Positions 10,029-15,892 of a stretch of 15,892 nucleotides of DNA are shown in pieces. The position numbers were made by a program, and so were the translations under genes. Every line of letters starts with the position of its first letter. Positions within the stretch are counted from its first letter, which is position 1. The notes under the pieces were generated by a model that saw nothing but the letters and a program-made list of their open reading frames with translations, ran no database searches and had not been told where the DNA came from. Origin of the DNA: JAHEFX01 sp964614585 (GTDB taxonomy: Bacteria; Actinomycetota; Acidimicrobiia; Spongiisociales; JAENVV01); the NCBI GenBank assembly GCA_964614585.1, contig CAZTLW010000047.1:1-15892 (forward strand), written 5' to 3'.

Positions 10029-12092
10029 TCACCCCGTGGCGTCTCCGGCCGAGGAGGTGACCGCGTCGAGCAGGTTGGCTGGCAACGGCTGGTAGGCGTG
10101 GTGCTCGACGTCGAACGTGCCGGCTCCGCTGGTCATCGAACGCAGGTCGATCGCATACCGCAGGATCTCGGCGGTCGGCACCAGCGCCTCGACCGTGGCG
10201 ATGTCGTGCTCGGGATCCGCGTCGGTTCCGAGGATCTGGCCTCGTCGGGCGTTCAGATCGCCGAGGACGTCGCCTTGTGACGCTGCGGGCACGCGCACCG
10301 AGATCCGACTGAGCGGCTCCAGCACCTCGACGCCGACCCGTGCGATCGCTGCCCGCAGGGCGGCGGCTCCGGCCATCTTGAAGCTGACCTCGGAGGAATC
10401 GACGGAGTGGGTCTTGCCGCCCGTGCACACCGCCCGCACGTCCACCATCGGGAAGCCGTGACGGCCACCTCGAGCCATCGACTCCTCGATGCCGGCGCCC
10501 ACGGCGGGGATGAGGTTCTTCGGGATCGCGCCACCGGTCACCTCGCTGGCGAATTCGAACCCTGCACCGGCAGCCAGCGGCTCGAAGCGCACGGTTGCGA
10601 CGCCGAACTGTCCGTGACCCCCGCTCTGCTTCTTGTGCTTGCCCTCGACCTCGACCGAACCGGCGAGCGTCTCCAGGTAGGCAACCCGCCGCGGCTCGAT
10701 CTCCAGTTCCACACCGGCCCGCTCGATGCGCGACAGTGCGACTCGCACCTGGGTCTCGCCGGCGCCGGCGAGCAGCAACTGGCCCGTTGTCGGATCGTGG
10801 TTCACCGACAGGGCCGGGTCCTCGACGACCAGTCGGTGCAAGGCCGTTGCCAAGCGATCCTCGAGTGACTGTTTCGCAGCTCGGATGGCCACCGCGTGCA
10901 CCGGTGTCGGCAGGACCGGGATTCGCGCGGTCACCCCCAACCCTTCGGTCGCCAGCGTGTCACCGGTGCTGGTGTCGGACAGCTTGGCGACCGCGGCGAT
11001 CTCCCCGGCGGACACACTGCCGATCTGGTTCCGCAACGACCCGGTCGGAGAGAAGATGGTGTGCAGGCGCTCCTTCGCCCCCGTCCGGGTGTTGACCAAC
11101 ACGTCGTCGGCGCGGATCGTGCCCGAGAGCACCCTGAAGAAGGAGATCTGACCGACGAACTCATCGATCACCGACTTGAACACCACGGCGATCGGCGGCC
11201 CGTCGGGATGGGGATCGATCTCCCGAGGGCCGTCCGGCGCGTCCACGAGGGTGGGGCCCGTGTCACCCGGAGCCGGCCCGACCCGGCAGATGAAGTCGAG
11301 CAGTTGATCGGCCCCGATCGGGCGGGTCGCCGAGCCGCAGAGCAGCGGGAACACGAGGGCCTGATCGATCGCGTCGTGGAGGAGACGCTCGAGCTCGGAG
11401 ATGGGCGGCTCGTCGCCGGCGAGGTAGTGCTCGAGAACGTCGTCGTCGAGCTCGACGATCTCCTCCACCAGGTGCTCGTGCTCGGCCCGTTCGGCTTCGG
11501 CCAGCTCGGCGGGGATGTCCACCTCCTCGGCGCGCCCGGAGTCGTAGACGAAGGCGTGATGGGTCAGGATGTCGGTCACCCCGTGGAAGCCCGACTCCTT
11601 CCCGATCGGCAGCTCGGTCGGGTCGGCGTGTGACCCGAAGACCGACCGAACCTGGGCCAGGGTCCGGTCGAACGACGACCGATCTCGATCGAGTTTGTTG
11701 ACGAACACGAGACGCGGCAGACCCATCTCGGCGGCGGCCCGCCAGAGCGCGATGTCCTGCGCTTTGACCCCGCCGACGCCGTCGATGACGAACACCGCGA
11801 GGTCGGCGGCGACGAGACCGAGGAGTGCCTCGCCCCGGAAGTCGGGGTCACCGGGCGTGTCGATCAGGTTGACGCGGTACTCGCCCCAGTCGAATGCGGC
11901 GACGGCAAGCCCCACCGACTGGTGCAGTTCCCGTTCGGCCGGGTCGGTGTCGAACACCGAGTCGCCGCGCTCGACCGAGCCAAGGCGACCAACGACTCCG
12001 GCTCGATACAGCAGCGCTTCGGCCAAGCTCGTCTTCCCGCTGCCCTGGTGACCGACGAGAACGACGTTGCGGATCATGGCGGTAGGTCGCAT
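10029..12092 (-). CDS. Elongation factor G-like protein (EF-G2 type)
   Basis: The product is 687 residues with all five EF-G domains: GTPase domain (~1-280), domain II, domain III, domain IV with GKHKKQSGGHGQFG, and a C-terminal domain V. GTPase motifs are G1 GHQGSGKTS (14-22), G3 DTPGD (78-82), G4 NKLD (132-135) and G5 GSA (253-255). Canonical EF-G reads DTPGH with a catalytic histidine; here it is D82. The switch I RGITI block is replaced by QSVGLAV. Such changes mark the actinobacterial EF-G2 group, not the main translocase FusA; some members bind GTP but show weak or no ribosome-stimulated hydrolysis. The start at 12092 (MRPTAMIRN) or the ATG at 12077 is possible. No rpsL/rpsG/tuf neighbours are present. 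Codon use is less GC-biased than in adjacent genes. Confidence 0.88.
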   Translation of the reverse strand: MRPTAMIRNVVLVGHQGSGKTSLAEALLYRAGVVGRLGSVERGDSVFDTDPAERELHQSVGLAVAAFDWGEYRVNLIDTPGDPDFRGEALLGLVAADLAVFVIDGVGGVKAQDIALWRAAAEMGLPRLVFVNKLDRDRSSFDRTLAQVRSVFGSHADPTELPIGKESGFHGVTDILTHHAFVYDSGRAEEVDIPAELAEAERAEHEHLVEEIVELDDDVLEHYLAGDEPPISELERLLHDAIDQALVFPLLCGSATRPIGADQLLDFICRVGPAPGDTGPTLVDAPDGPREIDPHPDGPPIAVVFKSVIDEFVGQISFFRVLSGTIRADDVLVNTRTGAKERLHTIFSPTGSLRNQIGSVSAGEIAAVAKLSDTSTGDTLATEGLGVTARIPVLPTPVHAVAIRAAKQSLEDRLATALHRLVVEDPALSVNHDPTTGQLLLAGAGETQVRVALSRIERAGVELEIEPRRVAYLETLAGSVEVEGKHKKQSGGHGQFGVATVRFEPLAAGAGFEFASEVTGGAIPKNLIPAVGAGIEESMARGGRHGFPMVDVRAVCTGGKTHSVDSSEVSFKMAGAAALRAAIARVGVEVLEPLSRISVRVPAASQGDVLGDLNARRGQILGTDADPEHDIATVEALVPTAEILRYAIDLRSMTSGAGTFDVEHHAYQPLPANLLDAVTSSAGDATG

Positions 12093-12099
12093 GCCCGGC

Positions 12100-12105
12100 A
12101 GTCTT
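12100..12105 (-). promoter_or_regulatory. Possible weak -10 box of the EF-G2-like gene
   Basis: The minus-strand hexamer AAGACT ends 7 bases before the ATG at 12092, the spacing of the other likely leaderless genes, but it lacks the leading T of TANNNT. No -35 is evident. The 154-base divergent spacer to 12247 otherwise shows only a short CCCC-TGAC-GGGG hairpin (12191-12202) and the promoter of the SAF gene. Confidence 0.25.
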
Positions 12106-12212
12106 GCAGCGAGGGGTGGGGCATCGCCACGGTCCTGCGTCCCGCCGTGCTGCGAGGTCCGGCGACCGACCACGCCGACGAGGTCCCCAACCCCTGACGG
12201 GGATCGACCCCC

Positions 12213-12241
12213 TTCCGCGCGGCCGGGCTCGGTCGTACGGT
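12213..12241 (+). promoter_or_regulatory. Likely promoter of the SAF-domain gene
   Basis: TTCCGC (12213-12218) and TACGGT (12236-12241) are spaced by 17 bases. The -10 ends 5 bases before the GTG at 12247, so the RNA has essentially no leader. No ribosome site is visible, which agrees with a leaderless start. Confidence 0.42.
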
Positions 12242-12246
12242 GACCT

Positions 12247-12771
12247 GTGTACTGGTTGGCCCCACCCCCCATCGCCCGTCACGTCGTGGCGGGCCTCATC
12301 CTGCTCGCTGCCCTCGCGTGGGACCTGTGGCCCGAGGCGACCGAGCCCTATCCCGTCGCTGCGGTCGACCTCGCCGCCGGTGACTTCGTCGACGAGACCG
12401 TGGTCCGCCACGAACCGCTGCCTCGTGGCCTGCTGCCCCGGCCGGGGGGCGGGTCCGTGGTGTTGGTGGACGTCCCGGCCGGGACACCGTTGGTGCCGGG
12501 CCTGGTGGGGGAGGTGGTCGTCCCCGCCGGTTGGTGGACGGTCGCCGTGGACGTACCCGACGGGGCCGTGGCTGGTTCCGACGTGCGGGTGGCGATCACC
12601 TCGGCGGGGGGCGGCGAGGCGGTGTTGGTGCCGGGGGTCGTGGTCTCGGGACCTTCGGGCACCGGCCTCGACCGGAGTCCGGGAGGCGTGGCGGTGCCGG
12701 AGAGCCACGCCGCCGCGGTCGCTGCAGCGGTCGGCAGCGGGCGGGTCACCGTGCTGATGGGGATGCCGTGA
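12247..12771 (+). CDS. SAF-domain protein, membrane-anchored (CpaB/RcpC-like)
   Basis: The product is 174 residues. A short hydrophobic segment (about residues 12-26, VVAGLILLAALAWDL) should anchor it in the membrane with the rest outside. A SAF-like domain follows (~35-97): PVAAVDLAAGDFVDETVVRH and then VVLVDVPAGTPLVPGLVGEVVVPAG, the two-strand pattern of CpaB/RcpC and flagellar P-ring chaperones. The C-terminal part is rich in Gly and Val without known motifs. CpaB-type proteins serve type IVb pilus assembly, but no pilus genes are here and the protein is shorter, so I do not assign that role. In several actinobacteria a SAF protein lies beside an FmdB-type gene and moeA, as it does here (recalled, not checked). 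It converges on the FmdB gene with one base between stop codons. Confidence 0.65.
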   Translation: MYWLAPPPIARHVVAGLILLAALAWDLWPEATEPYPVAAVDLAAGDFVDETVVRHEPLPRGLLPRPGGGSVVLVDVPAGTPLVPGLVGEVVVPAGWWTVAVDVPDGAVAGSDVRVAITSAGGGEAVLVPGVVVSGPSGTGLDRSPGGVAVPESHAAAVAAAVGSGRVTVLMGMP

Positions 12772-12772
12772 G

Positions 12773-12997
12773 TCAGTCGTCCGAACTCGACGACGAACCG
12801 CCGTCGCCGTCGCCGTTCGAGCTCCGAGAGTCGGTCTTGTAGAAGCCGCTGCCCTTGAAGACGACGCCGGACGGCTGGAAGACCTTGGTGAGCGAACCGC
12901 CGCAACCCTCGTGGGTGCTCAGTGGGTCGTCGCTGAACGACTGGAAGGCCTCGACGGTCTTCTCGCAGCGATCGCAGCGGTACACGTAGGTCGGCAT
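12773..12997 (-). CDS. FmdB-family zinc-ribbon protein
   Basis: This small gene encodes 74 residues. The N-terminus MPTYVYRCDRCEKTVEAFQS and the block VFKGSGFYKTDSR (46-58) are hallmarks of the FmdB putative regulatory family. The zinc ribbon uses C8 and C11; the second knuckle reads H29-E-G-C32, so a histidine stands where most members have the third cysteine. The last ~16 residues are almost only Ser, Asp, Gly and Asn and should be disordered. In mycobacteria a protein of this family with an unstructured tail (Ruc, Rv0991c) is a redox-controlled chaperone, and its gene lies near galU and moeA. A similar role here is inference. The -10 TACCAT lies 10 bases before the ATG. Despite the family name there is no recognisable DNA-binding domain. 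Confidence 0.88.
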   Translation of the reverse strand: MPTYVYRCDRCEKTVEAFQSFSDDPLSTHEGCGGSLTKVFQPSGVVFKGSGFYKTDSRSSNGDGDGGSSSSSDD

Positions 12998-13007
12998 GGC
13001 GGCAGGA

Positions 13008-13013
13008 ATGGTA
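13008..13013 (-). promoter_or_regulatory. Likely -10 box of the FmdB gene
   Basis: On the minus strand this reads TACCAT and ends 10 bases before the ATG at 12997, giving a leader of only a few bases. No -35 is evident. The palindrome at 13038-13062 begins where a -35 region would lie. Confidence 0.4.
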
Positions 13014-13059
13014 GGACGACCGATGCCCTAGGCCCGGCCCGGGTCGCCGCCGGCGACCC

Positions 13060-13184
13060 GGGAGGCGTGGGCCACAGCGGGCGCAGGACACCCTCCCGGG
13101 CCCACGCCTCCCACCCCCAACCCCCACTGCAACCCTGGGTTCCAGCGGGGGTTCGACGGGGGAGGTGTGGGCCACAGGGGGCGC
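13060..13184. repeat. Imperfect 25-base direct repeat, period exactly 100 bases
   Basis: Positions 13060-13084 and 13160-13184 match at 23 of 25 bases (differences at offsets 7 and 19). Both copies contain GTGGGCCACAG. Each is itself an arm of an inverted repeat, so the middle arm 13099-13112 can pair with either copy (one G-T wobble with the second). Confidence 0.75.
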
Positions 13185-13204
13185 CCTGCGCCCCCTGTGG
13201 CCCA
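13168..13204. repeat. 17-bp perfect hairpin with CCT loop
   Basis: The left arm 13168-13184 (TGGGCCACAGGGGGCGC) and right arm 13188-13204 are exact complements around CCT. This is the strongest single palindrome in the window. It is about 75 bases upstream of the plsY -10 box, so it would not be in the plsY transcript if that promoter is the only one. Confidence 0.8.
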
Positions 13205-13279
13205 GGGTTCGGCGGCCCGGGCCTCGGCCGAGCCGCCGAACCGCAGCCGGACCCCGAGGACCCGCTCGCCGGCGGCCCG

Positions 13280-13285
13280 TACACT
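13280..13285 (+). promoter_or_regulatory. Likely -10 box of the plsY-moeA-moaC-mog operon; leaderless start
   Basis: TACACT ends 7 bases before the ATG at 13293 and no ribosome site fits, so the message probably begins at the start codon. It supports 13293 over earlier in-frame starts such as 13167, which lie in the palindrome block. Confidence 0.55.
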
Positions 13286-13292
13286 CGGGGCG

Positions 13293-13925
13293 ATGGACCT
13301 CGACCCCCTCCTCGCCGTCCCCATCGCCGTCGTGGCGGGCTACGTGCTCGGGTCGGTCGACTTCGCCGTGCTCGTCGCCCGCAGCCGAGGCGTCGACATC
13401 TACGAGGTCGGCTCGGGCAACCCGGGGACCTCGAACGTCGCCCGCACGCTCGGCAAGGGCGCCGCCGCGATCGTGCTCGTCGGCGACCTCATGAAGGGCC
13501 TCATCGCCGCCGGGATCGGGCTCTTCATCGGCGGCGACCCGATCGACGGGTGGGTGACCGGTCTCGGCCTCGCCGGCATCGCCGGGTTCGCCGCCGTGGT
13601 CGGCCACTGCTTCCCGGTGCTCCACCGTTTCCGGGGAGGCAAGGGCGTGGCGACCTCGATCGGCGTGTTCATCATCCTCGCCCCGGTGGTCGGCGGAGCC
13701 CTCGCGTTGCTGTGGGCGGCCATCGTCGCCGTCACCCGGACCGCCTCGATCGCCTCGTTGGTGACGATGACCGCATCGGTGCCGGCCTTCTGGCTGCTCG
13801 TCGACGCCGATCCGGTCTCGGTCTGGGCCACGGCCATCGCCGCGCTGGTCCTCATTCGTCATGCCCCCAACATCCGCCGGCTCGTCGGACGCGAGGAACT
13901 GCGCATCGAGGGCGACGACGCATGA
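13293..13925 (+). CDS. plsY: Acyl-phosphate:glycerol-3-phosphate acyltransferase
   Basis: From ATG 13293 the product is 210 residues, normal for PlsY. The three cytoplasmic-loop motifs are in place: GSVDFAVLVAR (20-30), GSGNPGTSNVART (40-52) and GHCFPVLHRFRGGKGVAT (104-121). Several hydrophobic segments lie between them, fitting a multi-pass membrane enzyme. PlsY moves an acyl group from acyl-phosphate to glycerol-3-phosphate, the first step of phosphatidic acid synthesis. No plsX is nearby. The longer open frame from 13167 begins inside a hairpin and adds non-homologous sequence, so I reject it. Its stop overlaps the moeA start (ATGA), so it leads a four-gene coupled operon with three molybdenum-cofactor genes, to which it has no known biochemical link. 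Confidence 0.93.
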   Translation: MDLDPLLAVPIAVVAGYVLGSVDFAVLVARSRGVDIYEVGSGNPGTSNVARTLGKGAAAIVLVGDLMKGLIAAGIGLFIGGDPIDGWVTGLGLAGIAGFAAVVGHCFPVLHRFRGGKGVATSIGVFIILAPVVGGALALLWAAIVAVTRTASIASLVTMTASVPAFWLLVDADPVSVWATAIAALVLIRHAPNIRRLVGREELRIEGDDA

Positions 13926-15142
13926 AGCCCCTCGACGAGGCCCGACGAGAGGTGCTCGACGCCATGCGGCCGCTGCCCATCGGCAGCCCGCCGCTGGCCG
14001 AGGCGGACGGCCTGGTCCTCGCCGAGGACGTCGTCGCCCCCCACGACCTGCCGCCGTTCGCCAACTCCTCGATGGACGGGTTCGCAGTCCGGGCCGCCGA
14101 CGTGGCCGATGCGCCCACCACCCTCGAGGTGGTGGCCGACCTGCGGGCGGGCTACGTCACCGGCACCGAGGTCCGCCCGGGCACCGCCGTCGCCATCATG
14201 ACCGGTGCCCCGATCCCGGTCGGCGCCGACGCGATCGTCCCGGTGGAGGACACGGAGACGACCGACGGTCGGGTCACGATCCACCGGGGCCGACCCGTCG
14301 GCGCCTTCGTGCGGCACGCCGGCGGGGACGTCGGCGCCGGGGAGCTCGTCCTCCGGGCCGGCGAACGGCTCCGGCCATCCCGGATCGGCGTGCTGGCGTC
14401 GCTCGGCATCACCGAGCCCCCCGTGCGGCAGCGCCCGGTGGTCGCCCTGATGTCGACCGGTGACGAGGTGCTCGACCCGGCCACCCGCGACCTCGCCCCC
14501 GGCAAGATCCGCGATGCCAACCGCCCGGTGCTCACCTCACTCCTGCGCGAGGTCGGTGCCGTCGTCAAGGATCTCGGCATCGTCGGCGACGACCTCGGCG
14601 CCCTGTCCGATGCCCTCGAGGTGGGGGCGGCCGGCGCCGACGCCGTCATCACCTCGGGTGGGGTCTCGATGGGCACCCACGACCTCGTCAAGCAGGTGCT
14701 GGCCGACCGAGGCACGGTGGAGTTCTGGCAGGTGGCGATGCAGCCGGCCAAGCCGTTCGCCTTCGGCCATCTCGACGGCACCCCGCTCTTCGGCCTGCCC
14801 GGGAACCCCGTCTCGGCGATGGTCGCCTTCGAGCAGTTCGTCCGCCCCGCCCTGCTCACGATGATGGGGGCGACGGCGGTCCTCCGTCCCCGGATCACCG
14901 GCTACCTCGACGGGTCGGTGTCGACCGACCCCGCCAAGACCGTCTTCCTGCGGGCGAAGGCCGAGTACGCCGACGGCGCCTGGATCGCCCGCCTCAGCAC
15001 CCGCCAGCAGTCGAACATGCTCTCGGCGATGGCAGCCGGGGACTGCTTCGCGGTCGTGCCCGAGGGCATCGGGGACCTGCCCGACGGCAGCGCCGTCGAG
15101 TTGGAGATGTTCCGATGGCCCGAGGCTCGGGAGGCGCCATGA
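13922..15142 (+). CDS. moeA: Molybdopterin molybdenumtransferase
   Basis: The product is 406 residues, the usual MoeA length. Blocks include LPPFANSSMDGFAVRAAD (43-60), AIMTGAPIPVGADAIVPVEDT (91-111), STGDEVLDP (178-186), GKIRDANRP (194-202), ITSGGVSMGTHD (243-254), AMQPAKPFAFG and GLPGNPVSAMVAFEQFVRP. Residues after about 330 match the small C-terminal MoeA domain IV. MoeA inserts molybdate into adenylylated molybdopterin in the cytosol, the last step of basic molybdenum-cofactor synthesis. The ATG at 13922 overlaps the plsY stop (ATGA), and its own stop overlaps the moaC start in the same way. It is a stand-alone MoeA with no fused MogA or MobB domain; a MoaB/Mog-type partner lies two genes downstream. 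Confidence 0.96.
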   Translation: MKPLDEARREVLDAMRPLPIGSPPLAEADGLVLAEDVVAPHDLPPFANSSMDGFAVRAADVADAPTTLEVVADLRAGYVTGTEVRPGTAVAIMTGAPIPVGADAIVPVEDTETTDGRVTIHRGRPVGAFVRHAGGDVGAGELVLRAGERLRPSRIGVLASLGITEPPVRQRPVVALMSTGDEVLDPATRDLAPGKIRDANRPVLTSLLREVGAVVKDLGIVGDDLGALSDALEVGAAGADAVITSGGVSMGTHDLVKQVLADRGTVEFWQVAMQPAKPFAFGHLDGTPLFGLPGNPVSAMVAFEQFVRPALLTMMGATAVLRPRITGYLDGSVSTDPAKTVFLRAKAEYADGAWIARLSTRQQSNMLSAMAAGDCFAVVPEGIGDLPDGSAVELEMFRWPEAREAP

Positions 15143-15615
15143 GTGACCGGACCGACCTGCCCCACCTCACGGCCGAGGGCGACGTGCACATGGTCGACGT
15201 CGGCGGCAAGCCCGAGACCGATCGGGAGGCGATCGCCGAGGCGGTGGTGACGCTCGGCCCGTCGACCGCCGAGCGGCTCTTCTCTGGTGACCTCCCCAAG
15301 GGCGACGCGCTGGCGACCGTCCGGATCGCCGCGATCGCCGGGGCCAAGCGAGCGCCGGATCTCGTCCCCCTCTGCCACCCGGTGTCGCTCACCGGGGTCA
15401 CGGTCACGGTCGAGCGGCACCCCGACGGCGCCCGCATCGAGGTCACGGCGCGAACGACCGGGCGGACCGGCGTCGAGATGGAGGCCCTCACCGGGGCGAC
15501 CGCCGGGGCGCTCGCCCTCTACGACATGATCAAGGGCCTCGAGCGGGGGGCCACGATCGGACCCGTCCGTCTCCTCGCCAAGTCCGGGGGACGGTCGGGG
15601 GACTGGCGACGATGA
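15139..15615 (+). CDS. moaC: Cyclic pyranopterin monophosphate synthase
   Basis: The product is 158 residues, typical of MoaC. It contains LPKGDALATVRIAAIAGAK with K54, PLCHPVSLTGV with H80, GVEMEALTGATAGALALYDMIKG with E115, D129 and K132, and the C-terminal KSGGRSGDW. MoaC converts 3',8-cyclo-7,8-dihydro-GTP, made by MoaA, to cyclic pyranopterin monophosphate. I chose ATG 15139 because it overlaps the moeA stop (ATGA) and has GGAGG 5 bases upstream; an in-frame ATG at 15115 would overlap moeA further without need. MoaA, MoaD and MoaE are not in the window and must be encoded elsewhere or further downstream. Confidence 0.96.
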   Translation: MSDRTDLPHLTAEGDVHMVDVGGKPETDREAIAEAVVTLGPSTAERLFSGDLPKGDALATVRIAAIAGAKRAPDLVPLCHPVSLTGVTVTVERHPDGARIEVTARTTGRTGVEMEALTGATAGALALYDMIKGLERGATIGPVRLLAKSGGRSGDWRR

Positions 15616-15892
15616 GGGCGCTCGTCCTCACCGTCTCGGATCGGGTGTCGGCGGGGGAGGCGACCGACACGGCCGGGCCCGCCGCCGTCGAGCTGTTGGC
15701 CGGGGCCGGTATCGACGCCGACCTGGCGGTGGTGGCGGACGGGATCGAGTCGGTGGCGGGAGCCCTCCGCAAGGCAGCGGGGGCGGGCCGCCCGCTCGTC
15801 GTGACCACCGGCGGGACGGGGATGGCCGCCCGTGACCTCACGCCCGAGGCCACCCGACAGGTCATCGACCGCGAGGCGCCGGGGCTCGCCGA
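15612..15892 (+). CDS. MoaB/MogA-family molybdopterin adenylyltransferase (3' end cut by window)
   Basis: Ninety-three codons are present before the window ends; full proteins have about 150-180. VSDRVSAGEATDTAG (8-22) is the family N-terminal motif. TTGGTGMAARDLTPEAT (65-81) is the molybdopterin-binding block shared with MogA and gephyrin G domain. It would adenylylate molybdopterin before MoeA adds molybdate. The ATG overlaps the moaC stop (ATGA), continuing the coupled chain plsY-moeA-moaC. Whether it is closer to MogA or MoaB cannot be decided without the missing half. Confidence 0.9.
   Translation, partial: MRALVLTVSDRVSAGEATDTAGPAAVELLAGAGIDADLAVVADGIESVAGALRKAAGAGRPLVVTTGGTGMAARDLTPEATRQVIDREAPGLA

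Larger units (their letters stand above)
13038..13242. repeat. Cluster of five adjoining inverted repeats between fmdB-like gene and plsY
   Basis: The 295-base gene-free stretch 12998-13292 is dominated by this block. In order: 11-bp hairpin (13038-13048/13052-13062, loop GCC); 14-bp arms GGGAGGCGTGGGCC (13060-13073) and its complement (13099-13112); a 35-base near-palindrome (13119-13153, two mismatched pairs); a 17-bp hairpin with a 3-base loop (13168-13184/13188-13204); and 11-bp arms GGTTCGGCGGC (13206-13216) and GCCGCCGAACC (13232-13242). Almost every base belongs to an arm. It lies between two divergent promoters, so it is not a simple terminator. It could be a repetitive extragenic element, a protein-binding region or a structured RNA. 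Confidence 0.8.

Noticed and set aside
10029..12092. Naming the GTPase gene fusA (main EF-G)
   Set aside because: It lacks the DTPGH histidine and the RGITI switch I, and is not beside rpsL, rpsG or tuf.
13167..13292. 42-residue N-terminal extension of PlsY
   Set aside because: It starts inside a 17-bp hairpin, precedes the TACACT box and is not part of the PlsY fold.
12348..13862. 504-codon minus-strand frame over the SAF, FmdB and plsY genes
   Set aside because: It is antisense or out of frame to three genes with clear families and shows no motif of its own.
12911..13921. Long plus-strand frame running into moeA (743 codons in all)
   Set aside because: Composition is Arg/Pro/Gly-rich shadow coding across the palindrome block and plsY; real MoeA homology starts at 13922.

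Overview
The window is very GC-rich and gene-dense, with third codon positions almost all G or C. It uses GTG as well as ATG starts and TANNNT-type -10 boxes placed a few bases in front of start codons. Together with an actinobacterial EF-G2-type factor and an FmdB/SAF/MoeA neighbourhood, this suggests the chromosome of a high-GC actinobacterium. A lineage near the Acidimicrobiia is possible, but that placement is inference and was not tested. I see no tRNA, rRNA, CRISPR array, insertion sequence or phage gene. Almost all genes are core or housekeeping types; the least explained DNA lies between genes.

Layout. (1) 1-4092, minus strand: acnA (aconitase), orn (oligoribonuclease) and a TesB-like acyl-CoA thioesterase cut by the window edge. 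Stops and starts overlap at both junctions, so they form one operon read from a promoter near 4130. (2) 4093-10000, plus strand: a strictosidine synthase/SMP-30-like beta-propeller; a class III (GSA-aminomutase-like) aminotransferase with a leader of about 140 nt; a strong inverted repeat that is a likely terminator; a TrmH/SpoU-type RNA methyltransferase; and a thiamine-diphosphate enzyme of the acetolactate synthase/acyl-CoA lyase group followed 4 bases later by uppP. (3) 10029-12092, minus strand: an EF-G2-like translational GTPase that converges on uppP. (4) 12247-12997: a membrane-anchored SAF-domain protein and, convergent with it, a small FmdB zinc-ribbon protein. (5) 12998-13292: a gene-free stretch packed with five adjoining inverted repeats and a 25-base direct repeat offset by exactly 100 bases. 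(6) 13293 to the end, plus strand: plsY, moeA, moaC and a partial moaB/mog gene, each starting inside the stop codon of the gene before it (ATGA). This couples a phospholipid acyltransferase to three molybdenum-cofactor genes.

How the genes work together. acnA (TCA cycle), orn (end stage of RNA turnover) and the thioesterase are co-transcribed without an obvious shared pathway. uppP recycles the undecaprenyl carrier of cell-wall synthesis. moeA, moaC and moaB/mog cover cyclic pyranopterin formation, adenylylation and molybdate insertion, so a molybdenum-enzyme user is expected. No complete new multi-gene system is evident. The best leads are the palindrome cluster before plsY, the likely leaderless start pattern shared by several genes, the structured leader of the aminotransferase gene, and family members with changed key residues (EF-G2-like factor, FmdB zinc ribbon, TrmH-type methyltransferase).
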